From NCBI GenBank assembly GCA_031002005.1, contig CM061919.1, positions 13,029,687-13,093,686 of the forward strand: 64,000 nucleotides of DNA, given 5' to 3'. Positions 1 through 11,070 of the stretch are shown one piece after another. This DNA is from Vandiemenella viatica (lineage: Eukaryota > Arthropoda > Insecta > Orthoptera > Morabidae). The notes beneath the pieces were generated by a model, which was not told where the DNA came from, did no database searches, and was given only the letters and a program-made list of their open reading frames with translations. Made by a program: the position numbers and the translations under genes. Each line of letters starts with the position of its first letter. The stretch's first letter is position 1.

Positions 1-285
1 TCTTATATCCACTTAGGCACTATCCGTTTATCCTGGACTCTAAATACTCTTCACGCTGAACTCATTGAGAAGGATCTAAACCAAATTTAAGTAGTGAATG
101 CTGTCATCTGTGTCACCTTTGATAATCGTTATCTTTTTAAGGTGGTAGTTGCGCATCTAGGTATCGTTTACCTAAGGACCGTAATAAAAATGATCGGAAT
201 GGTGGAATCGTGATCTGATCTAGAGTGCGTTGTATCTCCCAGTGTCCAGTTTCCCCCCGATTCACTCTCTCAAACGAGCAATGGT

Positions 286-517
286 TTTTTTTTTTTTAAT
301 CTGCTTAACGTATCTCTAACAGCGAGGGAGGGGGGGCAAGGAATGGGAAGGAATTCAGCCATCAGCCATGGCCTTTTGAAGGAAGCATACCGGCATTTGC
401 CTGGAGTGATTTGGGAAACCATGGAAAACCCAAATCTGGATGCCCGGATGGGGATTCGAACCGCCGTCCTCCCGAATGCGAGGCCAGAACTCTAGCCGTT
501 ACACCACCACGCCCGGT
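286..517 (-). mobile_element. tRNA-derived SINE, family 1 copy (minus strand)
   Basis: On the minus strand the copy opens with a tRNA-like head containing a perfect RNA polymerase III B box (GGTTCGAATCC type, around 450-462). A body follows with the family-specific string TTTTCCATGGTTTCC and then CAAAAGGCCATGG, CCTTCCCATTCCTTG and a pyrimidine-rich run. At least a dozen relatives occur in this window, which establishes the family. The 3' end (low coordinates) is eroded and runs into a T-tract at 285-298, the complement of a poly(A)-like tail. Short open frames across it are SINE artefacts. Confidence 0.85.
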
Positions 518-780
518 GCAATGTTATTGAGGTCTTACGTTTGTAACTGTCATTCAAAAGGACGCGGGTGTTGTTTCCGGTGCGACGATCCAAAATTCGA
601 TGCTCCATGGTATGTACAGTCCATGGAAATGCGATGAAGGTTCCTTCAGAACGGCTATCGTCAATTTTCTTCATCATAATCTTCTCCGGGCTTTTATGAT
701 CTTAACTTCAACAAACAGCAAAGTCCTACGTAGTCTGTAGCATGCAATAAAACTAAGAAAAATTGTGTGTGTGCATTAAA

Positions 781-1300
781 TGTATGTCAAAAATACTAAC
801 TGTAATATTCGCTACCGATGATAGAGAGGCCAAAACCGTAAAATTAGGAAATTTTGCCTGTCTGCCAAGCATCACGTACAGGCTATAGGATGGAGTATAA
901 ACAAACAGCATACAGTGATAGCTTACTCCATTCCCAGTAACATAGGATATGTTTCATCCAGCTTGGTAGTTCTCCATGATACAGAAGAAAAAACCGTAAA
1001 TATTGTAATGTTTGCCTGTGTGTGCTAGCCGTACGAAAAAACTAATGAATGGATTTTAGCGAAAGTTCGCATAGTGATACATTATATCATCAGTTAAACT
1101 ATAAGATAAATTTATATCGTTTAATACCATATTAATTTCATCATACAGATGCCAAACTTTAAATTTTGGATCTATTTCAAGGAAACTGCAGATAGTCATA
1201 GGGCATCTCATGTTATTGATAATTTTCGTTGTGATTGATATGACATTGTCACACTGAGAAACACGGAAACGTCTGATAATCAATTTTTACATAACAAAAT
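781..1300. repeat. degenerate dispersed repeat, block 1
   Basis: Two diverged internal units begin with the pattern 'gatga-aga-agccaaaaccgtaaa' followed by 'tttgcctgtctg' (about 818-870 and 977-1022), then a 'gaatggattttagcgaaa' segment. The same organisation recurs at 34.7-35.25 kb. It is a dispersed, internally periodic non-coding repeat. I do not recognise its class; such blocks in insects are usually remnants of non-autonomous elements. Confidence 0.5.
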
Positions 1301-2053
1301 ATATCACTGTAATACAGTCTGGTGCAAGCCTTCTCGCAATCAAATTTGCTACCACGGTTGAATATACAGATGTGCGATATTTCATACTAGTTAGCATTTC
1401 TGTATTGGTGTGGGCACTATTGTACATAATACTTTACTAACTATTAACTTTCATAAATCATTTTATTCACCTTTTCCTATCATTTTCATCTTCATATTCT
1501 ATGATTACATCGTTCGTAAGCATTATCAATAAATTATTAAGGAAAATAACGATGTATGTAATGATGCATATTATTTTTGTTTTATTCTCAAACTCCTGTC
1601 ACTTGATATTTATCCTTGAAGTTGATTCATAAAAATTCGTTTCTAGCCTTAGTAAATTAATGGTATTAATTTACAGTTTGAAGTAAATGCTCGAGAAAAT
1701 ACTGCTCCACGTGGGCGACGTCACGGGGATTGCTCGTAACAATAATAAAACAGAAATAACAACACATGCAGCCACTCCGGAGGGAATAGATACTGTTGTA
1801 TTGATAGGCTAACAGCATTTGTTTCAACAGGTGATTTGCCCTGAAAAACAGAACGAGCATTAACATGGAGTACAGTGTGCAGCCTGTGGCCGGTGTCTCT
1901 ATAATCCAATACTCTGCAACGTCTTCCAAACACCATTCTTCCCTTTCCACCCTTGTCCACTTTCCGACGTATGCTGCACCGTCAACTTATAAAGCTTGTG
2001 ATGGAAGAAGACGCGGCTGTGATAATATCTTAGTCGGCAAGGGAGTGGGGTAG
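1301..2053. other. unassigned AT-rich stretch
   Basis: No supported gene. Overlapping open frames of 62-100 codons at 1666-2201 occur on both strands, run into the SINE at 2054 and have no recognisable motifs. Confidence 0.5.
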
Positions 2054-2225
2054 CCGGCCCCGGTGGCGCTGGCTTCGCGCTGCGGGGGTCGCCGGTTCGA
2101 GTCCGGCCTAGGGCATGGGTGGTTTTAATTAAGTGTTGTGTCCATCTTGTATTGACCTTTCTCTTGTGCTTATCAATAACACTAGATGATTCTGTATACA
2201 CAACGGAAGAATGAAAGAAACAAAG
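2054..2225 (+). mobile_element. tRNA-derived SINE, family 2 copy
   Basis: The head reads GCCGGCCCCGGTGGCGCTGG and leads to a perfect B box (GGTTCGAGTCC, about 2094-2104). The family 2 body follows: CATGGGTGGTTTTAATTAAG, then GTGTTGTGTCC and an A/G-rich tail near 2205-2225. The segment between the A and B boxes is shorter than in the 50.2 and 35.3 kb copies, suggesting a small internal deletion. Confidence 0.8.
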
Positions 2226-3639
2226 TTGTTGGCTGAATGGCTATAAGGCAACTCATCTTGTGGCTGACGCTCTCCTGTCCAAGTGCTGACGATGACGATT
2301 CCCCGTCAAGTGTACACTAGTGGATCTGCAGTCACCAAACACGGGTAGTCGCGCCTCTTGATGATGGAGATTTTTAGTAAAACCTTTGAGTTGGATACTA
2401 TATCATTGTATGTTATTGTAATTAAACGGGTCACTGTAGACGCACTTAAACTTAATTTAAAAGTCATAAGTATTTTTTTGTTCTAGTGTTGATCCTACCT
2501 ACGGGCAGCTCACAGCTTCTTAAACACACCGTGGCGGCGCCAGGGTATAGGGCGACCGGTGACATGAACGCCTGACACTGCATAGCACCTGACTTCGATT
2601 CTAGTTTCGACTATCCAGATTCTCGTTTGTTGTAATGACTTCAGCCTCTTGCCGGAATATGTTCTGTAAAGGCCATTAACAATATTCTATCTATTCCTTG
2701 TCAATATTCCCAACAACACCGTAATGAACTCGCTACCGACGAATGAAAAGGCTTTGGAAAAAAAAAAAAAACACACACACCACACACACAAAGCGAAAAA
2801 AAGGACCCATCACAGCAAATTTCAACTTATTTTTCATCCTGGCTCTTCCTTGACTTAAAACTTATACTCGTTTGTAGCCTTATACAGTACGATTAGGGAA
2901 TCAATTACATGTGAATTTTTTTTATTAATTCATTTTTATTATATCTTTAATTCAGTTAGAAGTAAATTGTTAACATTCTGTCTGAGACCCCGCTGTCCCA
3001 TCTTCGCGGAAAACGAGATTAGAATAGCTGATCTAATTTTATGCGAAGAAATATTTCGTAACTGTCTACATAAATCAACGAATTAACTAGATTTTAACAA
3101 AAATCAATTGTCAGCAACGAACTGAAATTAATTTTTTGGCTTTGGAGGAAGATAATTATTAAAATTCATATGAACAACTAGGTACTATTTGGGACTATAT
3201 AGTAAGTCTATGCTCGACTCTAGCACGCTTCACGGTGTGGATTTCATATCAACTTGTTCGTTCCAGTTACCTGGTACGATTATTACACTGGTTCAGGACT
3301 GAACAGCCGGTAAGAAATTCTGTCACTAGGTCATTAAGGACACATGATCTTACTATTACACCAGAAAGCTGTCAGCTCACTTCGGCGGGGATGTAGATAA
3401 AGACTGTCATTAGAAAAATGCTGATTTATCGGTGTTTTTTACTCACGATTATACAGCTTGTTAGATGTTGCCTTTTTGACTGTCATTATCAGTCGTTAAA
3501 CTGATTTGTGAGTATCTTGATCCCAAGTGCGTGTTAACTGAAAATTACGAGATTTTTTTTTTTAATATGGCATTCGTTATCTGCAATTATTTAGCCAACT
3601 CTATTTGTTTTGTACTAACTATTGCATGGGGTATCGCTC
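2226..3639. other. unassigned stretch with A-run and CA microsatellite
   Basis: No gene seen. A short A-tract followed by a (CA)n run lies at about 2758-2790. The rest is AT-rich unique-looking sequence. Confidence 0.5.
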
Positions 3640-3750
3640 TTAAATTGAACACCACAGGTAACGAACACGACACTTAATTAAAACTACCAGAGGGAGGACT
3701 CAAACTGGCGACCCTTACAGTGCGAGGCCGGCATCTTTGTCAGAGCCGAG
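3640..3750 (-). mobile_element. SINE family 2 fragment (minus strand)
   Basis: Read on the minus strand, a tRNA-like segment with a degraded B box (GTTTGAGTCC) is followed by AGTTTTAATTAAGTGTCGTG, which matches the family 2 body at 2.1 kb. The copy is diverged and short. Confidence 0.6.
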
Positions 3751-4671
3751 TCATACCCTTAAAATTCCTTAAACTCTTCCCCACACTACGATTTTAATCA
3801 CTCGTTCAGGTCTCTTCTTTCTGTGAGACTCTTTCACAACCTTATTTTCTTAAACAGTCGTTTGCAAAACTGGTTGGTTTATTAATTTATCTGTGTACTT
3901 AACGCTTCAACATCCTACTGAAAGCCTTCTATTTTTCTTCATTTTGTTATTCGGTAAGTCAAAGAGTGTGAATATGTTATTACCAGATGTATTTTTGTTT
4001 TGAAGAGTTCTTTTGATGATAAGAGTGAAAATTGAATTAATTTTTTTACTCAAAATTAAAGCCTGCTGTTAGTCAGATTAACTTTACATTTGTTCACTGG
4101 ATTATGTGAAACAGAAAGACACGTTTAGCACACCGTTAAGCACTGGGACAAAGTAATGGTGGTGTAAATTATCCTGGGAGCCGCTGTTAAGTGAGGTACG
4201 AGCTGAGTTCGTCCTTGTCTCATTATTTTTAATGAATGTTATGATACCTGCTGTGCGGTAGCAGGAGTTACGTAACAATGTTACGCAAGTGCCGTGTGTA
4301 CAAAAAGCTTAGAACAGGATAACTGAACATTGTAAATACGGACGGCTAACAAAGCAAAGAACAACGCACAGCAGCTTTAAAACTGAAAACCCGCGTCTTC
4401 TGCACCGAGATACGTAATTCTGAGCCACTGAAATACTCTACAGGAATGTAGCGCTTAGAGGCGCACTAGAGGACAAATAACGAGAATACGGCGTCCTTTT
4501 AGAACGACAGCTCTGAAATACTTGATGCAGTTAAATATTGTTACGTGTACGCCAGAACTGAGAAATACACATACATTAATGAAATACTCTGGTTTCAACC
4601 AGCGTCAAAAGGCACATTCTCGCTACATTTCGTTTCAGGAGTCACGATATTCGCGCTCATTATCTTTTTTT

Positions 4672-4884
4672 CTGTTTATGGCTTTACGCCTCGTTGACGT
4701 CGAGGTCATTACAGGCGGGAAGGAACTCTGCCATGGCCCTTTTGAAGAAAGTTTCCCGGCATTCGCGTGAAGAGATCTGAGGAAACCGTGGAAAACCCAA
4801 ATCTGGATGCTCGGACGTGGATTCGAATCCAGCATCCTCCCAAATGCGAGGTCAGAGCGTTACTGGTTACTCACCATGTTTGGT
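4672..4884 (-). mobile_element. tRNA-derived SINE, family 1 copy (minus strand)
   Basis: Near full length. The 3' end complement (TTTATGGCTTTACGCCTCGT, 4675-4694) is the family terminus, followed inward by the CATGGCCCTTTTGAA and GGAAACCGTGGAAAACCC body blocks and a head with B box complement GGATTCGAATCC (about 4829-4840). It lies directly beside copy A of the 4.9/8.2 kb dispersed repeat. Confidence 0.85.
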
Positions 4885-4917
4885 CCTTCACTATCAACGA
4901 ACAGTATGTCATAAGAT

Positions 4918-5205
4918 TACTTAATTCTCTTGGTCTTTTATCAATGTAATACGTATGAAGTTTGCAACCTAGTGTCTAGACTGCGATTAATGTTTTTATT
5001 TATTTAAATTTATCACCAGCAAAACATGAATAAAATGAAGTGAACGCGGATAGCATTAGAACAAAAGAAATTGGAAGGTAAGTCTCTAGGAATAAGAGCA
5101 ATAAGCGGCATAAACAAATGTCATAATTATGCGAAAAATGTATCTCGGGAACTAACTAGTAGCGTTTCGCATCACGTAATAATATAACTGTATCAAGGGG
5201 CGTTT
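4918..5205 (+). repeat. dispersed repeat copy A (pairs with 8163-8450)
   Basis: Collinear with 8163-8450 over roughly 290 bp with many exact blocks, for example TGTAATACGTATGAAGTTT, AACATGAATAAA-TGAAGTGAACGCG, ATAGCATTAGA and GTCATAATTATGCGAAA. Differences are scattered substitutions and short indels. No open frame is shared between the copies. Confidence 0.75.
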
Positions 5206-8162
5206 TCATTTTAACCCTACTAAATCGTTTGTCTTCCAGATTGCTGCAGCCATCTGCCATTAAACTTGTATCAAATCGAAACAACTCGATTCAGGTGGCC
5301 AATACCACTGACTTCCATCACGGAGACGAAAAGAAGTGATTTGTTTCACACTACAATGATGAAATCCGGCAAAGGATTCATAAATCGAACCTGATGGGTG
5401 CGCGACTAATCTTTCTGTTTTCGGTGCTTTCCAGACCTTATCCCTGATTCAAATACTTCGACACTGGAAACACGTATAGCCGTACTAACCCTCTTGTGCT
5501 GACGGTTCACTACACAGATTGTGTAAATTAAATTAATATAAAATATTGTAAATTATTGTGTGTTTTGGAATAATTTTTAAATTTTCAAAACAAGTATTTT
5601 CACAACATACAGTATATACTAGTTGTTCATGAAATTCTCAATCAAATGCTACACATGTTTTTTTTTTTGTAAAAAAAATTGCCAAAAAAATTTTTTTTTT
5701 TAAGATTACCCATTTAGTTACTGTGCAAAATCTTAAATTTCAATTTCGCGATAGCTTTATTGTAAAGTATAGGAGAATACTTATCACTGTAAATGTTGAC
5801 TGAATTTTTGGATTAGTGTTTTCAGAAATAAAAGGGGAAAATTTATATATATATTATTGCAAAAATCATCTAATAAAAGAAAAAAAGGGCAGGAATTTTT
5901 TAGAATCGATGGTTTTCCAGTTTTCGTTAAGGGAAAATTTTTCCTTGAGCTCCAGTTATTCTCAAACCCCATAAACTTTATGTCATTATCGTGTTACGGT
6001 TGTCAGGAACTCAATCCCGGAATATATGCCCGAGCGGCATCTTCACAGAGAGGCAAATTCATGTTCTAACCTAAAGTGGACATATAATGTGGAGAGGAGG
6101 TTATTTTGATTTCGAAATGATTCATGGAAATAATATTTTATCTCTGCCACACGTTCTGGGCGTCAAATGAAGAGTTTCGTTTGGTTTAATCAGAATAATT
6201 AAAAGAAATATTGAATAATTATTTACGAAATTTTCTTTTGTGAAAAAAGAATTTTCCTCAGCGTGAAATGTGACTGATAAGGAAATCAATGAATGTGATA
6301 CTTTGGGCGCCATTGGGTTCAACCAAACACCATTTTATATTTTTAGATGTTAAATAGTGAGGCGTGGCTAACGTTATCATACCAGAGACTGAAAAATCAT
6401 CGAATTTACAAACAATTATTAACATCTTTATTTCATTTCAAACAAATCGAAGTAAATGAACTTTATTTGCTAATTTGATAAAATTGACTTAAATTGCTGA
6501 TTTAAATTACTTATTACACCCAAACGCCGTAGCAACTGATAATAATGTAGCTCAGTGGAAGGCACCAAGTATCTTACAGGTGTATACTGGGCGCCTGAGA
6601 AACTGCAAACTAAGTTCCTTTGCCGCTCACAGGTGTGAGCAGTCAGAAGTGGCGTGATACAGTGGCTACTTGATCCAGGCTCTGCGCACGCGGCGTATTG
6701 CGTCCCCCAGGCACCGCCTGAGATGTCCTGGTGAGTGGCCAGGTGTTGGCGGGCCACAAGATCCAACTAAAAACCAAAGATCCCTCTCTAAGCGTAGTCT
6801 CGTCTTCATCAAGATTCGCGTCTCCTTCCTCTCTAGCGGCCACGTCAAATAATCTCATCCCGTCAGCCAACTTGCAACCCGATAGGCAGAAATTGTTCAG
6901 CACTAGCATTATTTACAGCCTCGGTCTCAAATTTTTTTCTAATCATATTTACTTACGATCTCTCAGCATTTCTAAGCTTATGATTCGCTGCAGTCCCAAT
7001 TATTCTTACGAAACCGCTTTGTACTTTTCAAAGCTCTGAAAAAATATCCAAGCTGTCGACGAAGGAAAATAAATCGTATTTACTGTCTCCTTTTCAACTT
7101 GTGTTTCATTCAAATTTTCCACTGGACCTTTCTCAAGCTTTACACGTGTTTCCTGCCTACTTCCCTGGGACTAAAAAGAAATTATTCTTATCTCATACGC
7201 AACACAACAAACCGAAGCACCAAACATCGAATGCGCTCCGGGATCACAGTACTTCTGACCTGTGTGTGTGTGGTTTTTTTGTTGCTTTTATGAAATAATT
7301 AATCTTAAATGCTGAAATGGAGGTGCAGCAATCTGAGTTTTGCCTCCGATCGGAAAAATCGTAGTTCCTTCACTGGCAATTAGATATTTTATTGCAAGTG
7401 GTAAGTATGGTTTTTTTTCCAGCAGTTAAAAAAAATAAAAAATAAAGAAAAAACACGGAGAAACTTTCCGAGTTTGTTCAGCTTATTAGACTGATTAGAA
7501 CTAATCTAGCAACATGACTCGAAGACCATTTTGAGCCCTCATGTTTGTTCACCCCTGATACTCTCGTGCAGTTTGTAGCGTGCGTGCCAATGTTTACTTC
7601 CGCTTCCCGTTTGGGTCGGTCTGGTTTGCAGAGTCAAGTTAGGCATCAGGGAGCAGGAGCCATCACTTATCCCGTAGGACTCTCACCCTTATACCCATCA
7701 AATACTTAAAGATTCTTATGTAGATACGTCTTAATACCTGGTAAATCGCTATGCTGCAAAAATTAAACATCAAAAACAGTATTAATTTGTTTCTAAAAAT
7801 TGGGAGTAATTAGTAGTCGGAGCTACTGCCGCAAGCGTTAACGTATTTTTTTAGCGAAATAAGCAGTGAAACAACAAATATTGTTTGTAAGTTGACATAT
7901 TGTTTAGGTACACGAAAGAAACGAGTACTAGCTACTTGACTGCATTTTACACAACAGACATTACTAGTCAGTTGTTAACTGCTGCAACATGTGTCTCATG
8001 GTAGGTTTACAGATATACATGCAGATCAACAAGTGAAATTTATAGTTGCAGCGTGGAAAACTAATGGAATATTTTGTAGTTTCCGCAGTCATCATGATAT
8101 TGTCAATTACTTTGTGAGACCATTCCACCTTTTTTCAGGAGTTTCGACCAAAATCTACGAAT
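5206..8162. other. unassigned stretch
   Basis: No supported gene. The 6640-6910 interval is more GC-rich than its surroundings and open in several frames on both strands (up to 88-102 codons), but no frame shows a recognisable domain. Poly(T)/(A) tracts lie at 5660-5702 and 7421-7452, and a short (TG)n at 7259-7271. Confidence 0.45.
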
Positions 8163-8450
8163 TTAGATAATTCTCGTCGTCTTGTATCATTGTAATACGT
8201 ATGAAGTTTACAACATAACCTGTAGACTGCGATTAAAGGTTTTTCATATAAATTTATTACGAGAAAAACATGAATAAATTGAAGTGAACGCGAATAGCAT
8301 TAGAGGAAATGAAATCTGAACGTAAATCGTTAGGTAGAAGAGCAAAAAGTGGTATAAACAAACGTCATAATTATGCGAAATATATATTTCGGGAAGTAGC
8401 TAGTTGCGTTTCACATCACATCACATCTACTGTATCAAGGATACTTTGTT
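8163..8450 (+). repeat. dispersed repeat copy B (pairs with 4918-5205)
   Basis: Second copy of the ~290 bp repeat. It lacks the family 1 SINE found immediately left of copy A. The shared part ends at CTGTATCAAGG in both copies. Class unknown. Confidence 0.75.
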
Positions 8451-9171
8451 ATTTTTTGAATTTTTTTCTTAATTCATAGTGAATTGCGTCCTAAAATACC
8501 TGTTATAAATCTGACTGTAATTGAACAATAAGACTAAAAGCGTGCGCGGCTAAGTAACACCGACATTGCAGCGGAGTCTGAAAACCTGTCAGCATTGATT
8601 CCTGTGCCAACGACTGACGTCTAATCTAGCACTTGCAAGATATCTCTACGAAACCCGCAACCCGCAACCCGCAAGTTATTAAAATATGTGACTAGACTGC
8701 TGCACATTTTCATACTGCAAGTGTGATTTGTTTTGCTGGTGGAGAGATTTTTTTATGGTATCGAGCTTTCTGGGTGATACCAAGGAAATATGTATGAGTA
8801 ATATCCTTCTAATAACACTTCAGATTGAAATGACGCAAGCCGGTAGCCAGGCGCGAAACCTCGTATCTTGTTCTGATGAATTGGGCGGAGACAAAGGCCC
8901 CGTGCGTCCTGTCGGAGGGCGCAATCAGACCTCTTTGTGTGCTGCCTGGGATCAATGAGGCGGCAAACCATCGCGGCATACGCAGCCACTCGCAGCCACC
9001 CTGCGTCCAAGACATGCAAACAACACACAGGCGTCAACACTTTAACTCAACGCTCTGTACGTATGCAGGCCTGATCAAGAAAAACATCCTTCAACGATCT
9101 TTTATTTTATTCCAGATGCTAGAGTTAAACGATTTAAAATCTAGAAGGACGAAACTCTTTCTTTGATGAAA
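8451..9171. other. unassigned stretch, partly GC-rich
   Basis: Three tandem ACCCGCA heptamers lie near 8653-8674. A GC-rich segment at 8850-9010 is open on both strands but has no recognisable product. Confidence 0.4.
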
Positions 9172-9173
9172 TA

Positions 9174-9203
9174 CGAGGCGCGTCCAGAAAGTAAGTTCCG
9201 TTT
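9174..9203 (+). repeat. mariner left terminal inverted repeat
   Basis: Thirty bases exactly complementary to 9834-9863; homology stops at base 31. TA precedes it. Confidence 0.95.
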
Positions 9204-9272
9204 GGTAATAAAATGAAATTGTAGACAGATACAGAAGAAATTTTTATTGCACAAAATTCTACAACTCTTAAA

Positions 9273-9702
9273 CTACTTTTCCACATAACTGCCGAAATTT
9301 TGCAGGCATTTGTCATAGCGTGGCACCAGGTTTTGTATACCTTCTTCATAGAAATCTGCCGCCTGTGTCTTCAACCAGTTGGAAACAGTTTCTTTCAGCT
9401 CGTCGTCATTGGTGAAGTGATGACCGCCAAGGAAAGACTTGAGATGTAAGGACAGATGAAAGTCTTGCCAGTTCTTCTTTAACCAAAGGTGGACGCCCAC
9501 TTCGTTGTTCATCGTGCACATCACTACGCCCGCCATTGAACTGTCGGACCCATCTTCTCACCATCGAATCACTCATCGCATTTGGTCCGTAAACATCGCA
9601 AACTTGCCGATAAATTTCACTTGGTTTCACTTTCCTTGCATTCAGAAACCGAATCACAGACCTGATTTCACAGGCGGCGGTATTTTCAATGAACGCCGAC
9701 AT
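9273..9702 (-). pseudogene. mariner transposase, catalytic core deleted
   Basis: The start chosen is the methionine at 9702 (MSAFIENTAACEIRSVIRFL), which gives the usual mariner N-terminus. The first ~75 residues form the paired helix-turn-helix DNA-binding region, ending in the conserved linker block HDEQRSGRPP. The sequence then jumps, in a different reading frame, to the family's C-terminal block: DFHLSLHLKSFLGG, DDELKETV and LVPRYDKCLQNFGSYVEK, stopping at 9273. The middle ~200 residues, holding most or all of the DDD catalytic triad, are absent. The junction lies near 9470-9490. A full transposase is about 345 residues. Without the core it cannot catalyse transposition; a DNA-binding N-terminal peptide could in principle still be made, which is inference. 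Confidence 0.88.
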
Positions 9703-9833
9703 TTCAAACAAGCACAACAAAGCGTACGTAACTGACAGCGATCTCCAAATGGCGGACGTTCTTCCCCTTGATACACATCGTCTACAGCACATGTGCGGAA
9801 CTGCAATCGCAGCGTTGCAGCGGAGATAATTTG

Positions 9834-9863
9834 AAACGGAACTTACTTTCTGGACGCGCCTCG
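9834..9863 (-). repeat. mariner right terminal inverted repeat
   Basis: Exact complement of 9174-9203, followed by the TA target duplication. Confidence 0.95.
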
Positions 9864-10199
9864 TATAATTGTTTCAGAAACTGATGTCACAAAATACGCT
9901 GATGAGTATATGGTGGAAACATTAGGGAAGGATGACCATACCTACACACAAAACTGGAGTGAAGCAACACTGATGATGATCATTGTAGGTCATTGTAGAT
10001 GGTCACTCGGGAAAACATCGACAGCGTGATCACGGACGGAGAATTAACGCTTTGGCATATTGAGCGGATACCCGACATTCAAACAACAACAGGGGCCGCA
10101 TTTCAATAGAGTATTTGAATATGAGGAACCTTTTCGCCCCTTGGATGTCAAAATATTCGTTACCATATCAAACTGTAGTGACACGTCAGAAGTCTGAGT

Positions 10200-10760
10200 G
10201 AAAGGTATCCCTATTTAAAGCGAATTCAGTAGATTTTGTTGAACAATTTGAGACTGTGGATGAAACGTGGGTCCATCACAGAATGGAAGCAACAGTCAGT
10301 GAGGTGAAAGCACAGGTCTTCTCCCTTCCAAACAAGACTAAGGTTCTGCCCCCCAAGGAAATTGATGGTATCTGCTTTTATGGATTCCTAGAGTGTGCTG
10401 CTTTTGGATTTCTGAAAAATCGTGTAATCTTCTCAGGAGTACATTATGCTAACCCAACGAAACAACTGCCAGTCACTGGTTTCGCAGTTTGAAAGCTGAA
10501 ATTCGTGAGTATGGATTTCAGTTCGCACCGCAATCGACCTATTCAACCTAGCCGACACCATCACAGTGACACCCATTTTCAAACATTAAAATGTTTGGTT
10601 CTGGAGATCATTTCAAATCTGATAATACGATATACGTGCTGTCAATTCATTGTTGCCACCTTTGATAATTCCTTTCATGAAGATGCCATAAAAGCTTTGA
10701 AACGTCGTTGAAGTAAGTGTGTGAAGTTCAGGGAAGTGTGTGTTAAAAAAATCAATACTT
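10200..10760 (+). pseudogene. older mariner transposase relic
   Basis: In the frame open at 10256-10489 the string VDETWVHH carries the first catalytic aspartate of mariner transposases. It is followed by diverged equivalents of the K-T-V-P and Y-Y-A-N blocks (KTKVLPP, then VHYANPTKQL). Upstream, FKANSVDFVEQFETVDETW fits the usual F-x-x-x-P-x-x-F-x-x-x-F-V-T-V-D-E-T-W run. Near 10670-10730 a C-terminal-like piece (EDAIKALKRR, a stop, then SKCVKF) remains. Terminal inverted repeats are not visible, and stops and deletions are frequent, so this is much older than its neighbour at 9.2-9.9 kb, and its residues differ from that element's family. The C-terminal part is the least certain. Confidence 0.7.
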
Positions 10761-10949
10761 TTTTTTTTTAAATTATACTCATTAGTGAAGGTCAGCAACT
10801 CATCTAATGACCCTGGTACATGCTTGTAGTACGTCTCCCAGTAAGAAATATAAGGATTAATCTGCATCGTAATGCGAAACAGTTGGGTGTAATTCCGTTG
10901 TCTGACATCATCTTATGGAACTGTCTGGTGTATCAGTTGGAAAAAAGTT

Positions 10950-11070
10950 GGTCAATGCACTGGGGATCGTGAGATCTCCGATCGAATCCGTCTCGGCTGC
11001 TATTTTTACGGGCTCTTAACGAAATCTTCGCCTCTGGCAGTGTTTTACAGGGTTCATGTGAAGGACTTTA
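10950..11070 (+). mobile_element. SINE family 3 fragment
   Basis: A degraded B box (GATCGAATCC, about 10979-10988) is followed by CGTCTCGGC, a 'tttttacgggctcttaa' segment and 'cttcgcctctggca'. This is the same order as the family 3 copy at 42.8 kb (GGTCTCGGCG, ATAAGCTCTTAAG, CTTCACCTCTG). The A box is lost. Confidence 0.55.

Larger units (their letters stand above)
9174..9863 (-). mobile_element. internally deleted mariner element
   Basis: Both ends are perfect 30 bp terminal inverted repeats (9174-9203 and 9834-9863, starting CGAGGCGCGTCCAGAAAGTA), flanked by TA on each side (9172-9173, 9864-9865). A TA target duplication is the hallmark of Tc1/mariner elements. The 690 bp element is about half the usual ~1.3 kb. 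It holds the two ends of a transposase gene on the minus strand with the catalytic middle missing. Perfect terminal repeats suggest fairly recent mobilisation in trans. Confidence 0.93.

Noticed and set aside
440..637. Short open frames through the SINEs (also at 2.0, 4.7, 39.1, 50.0, 54.5 and 55.9 kb)
   Set aside because: They simply read through SINE sequence in the same places in different copies. No independent coding evidence.
6643..6909. Overlapping plus and minus frames as possible exons
   Set aside because: No recognisable domain, and the frames on both strands are equally open.
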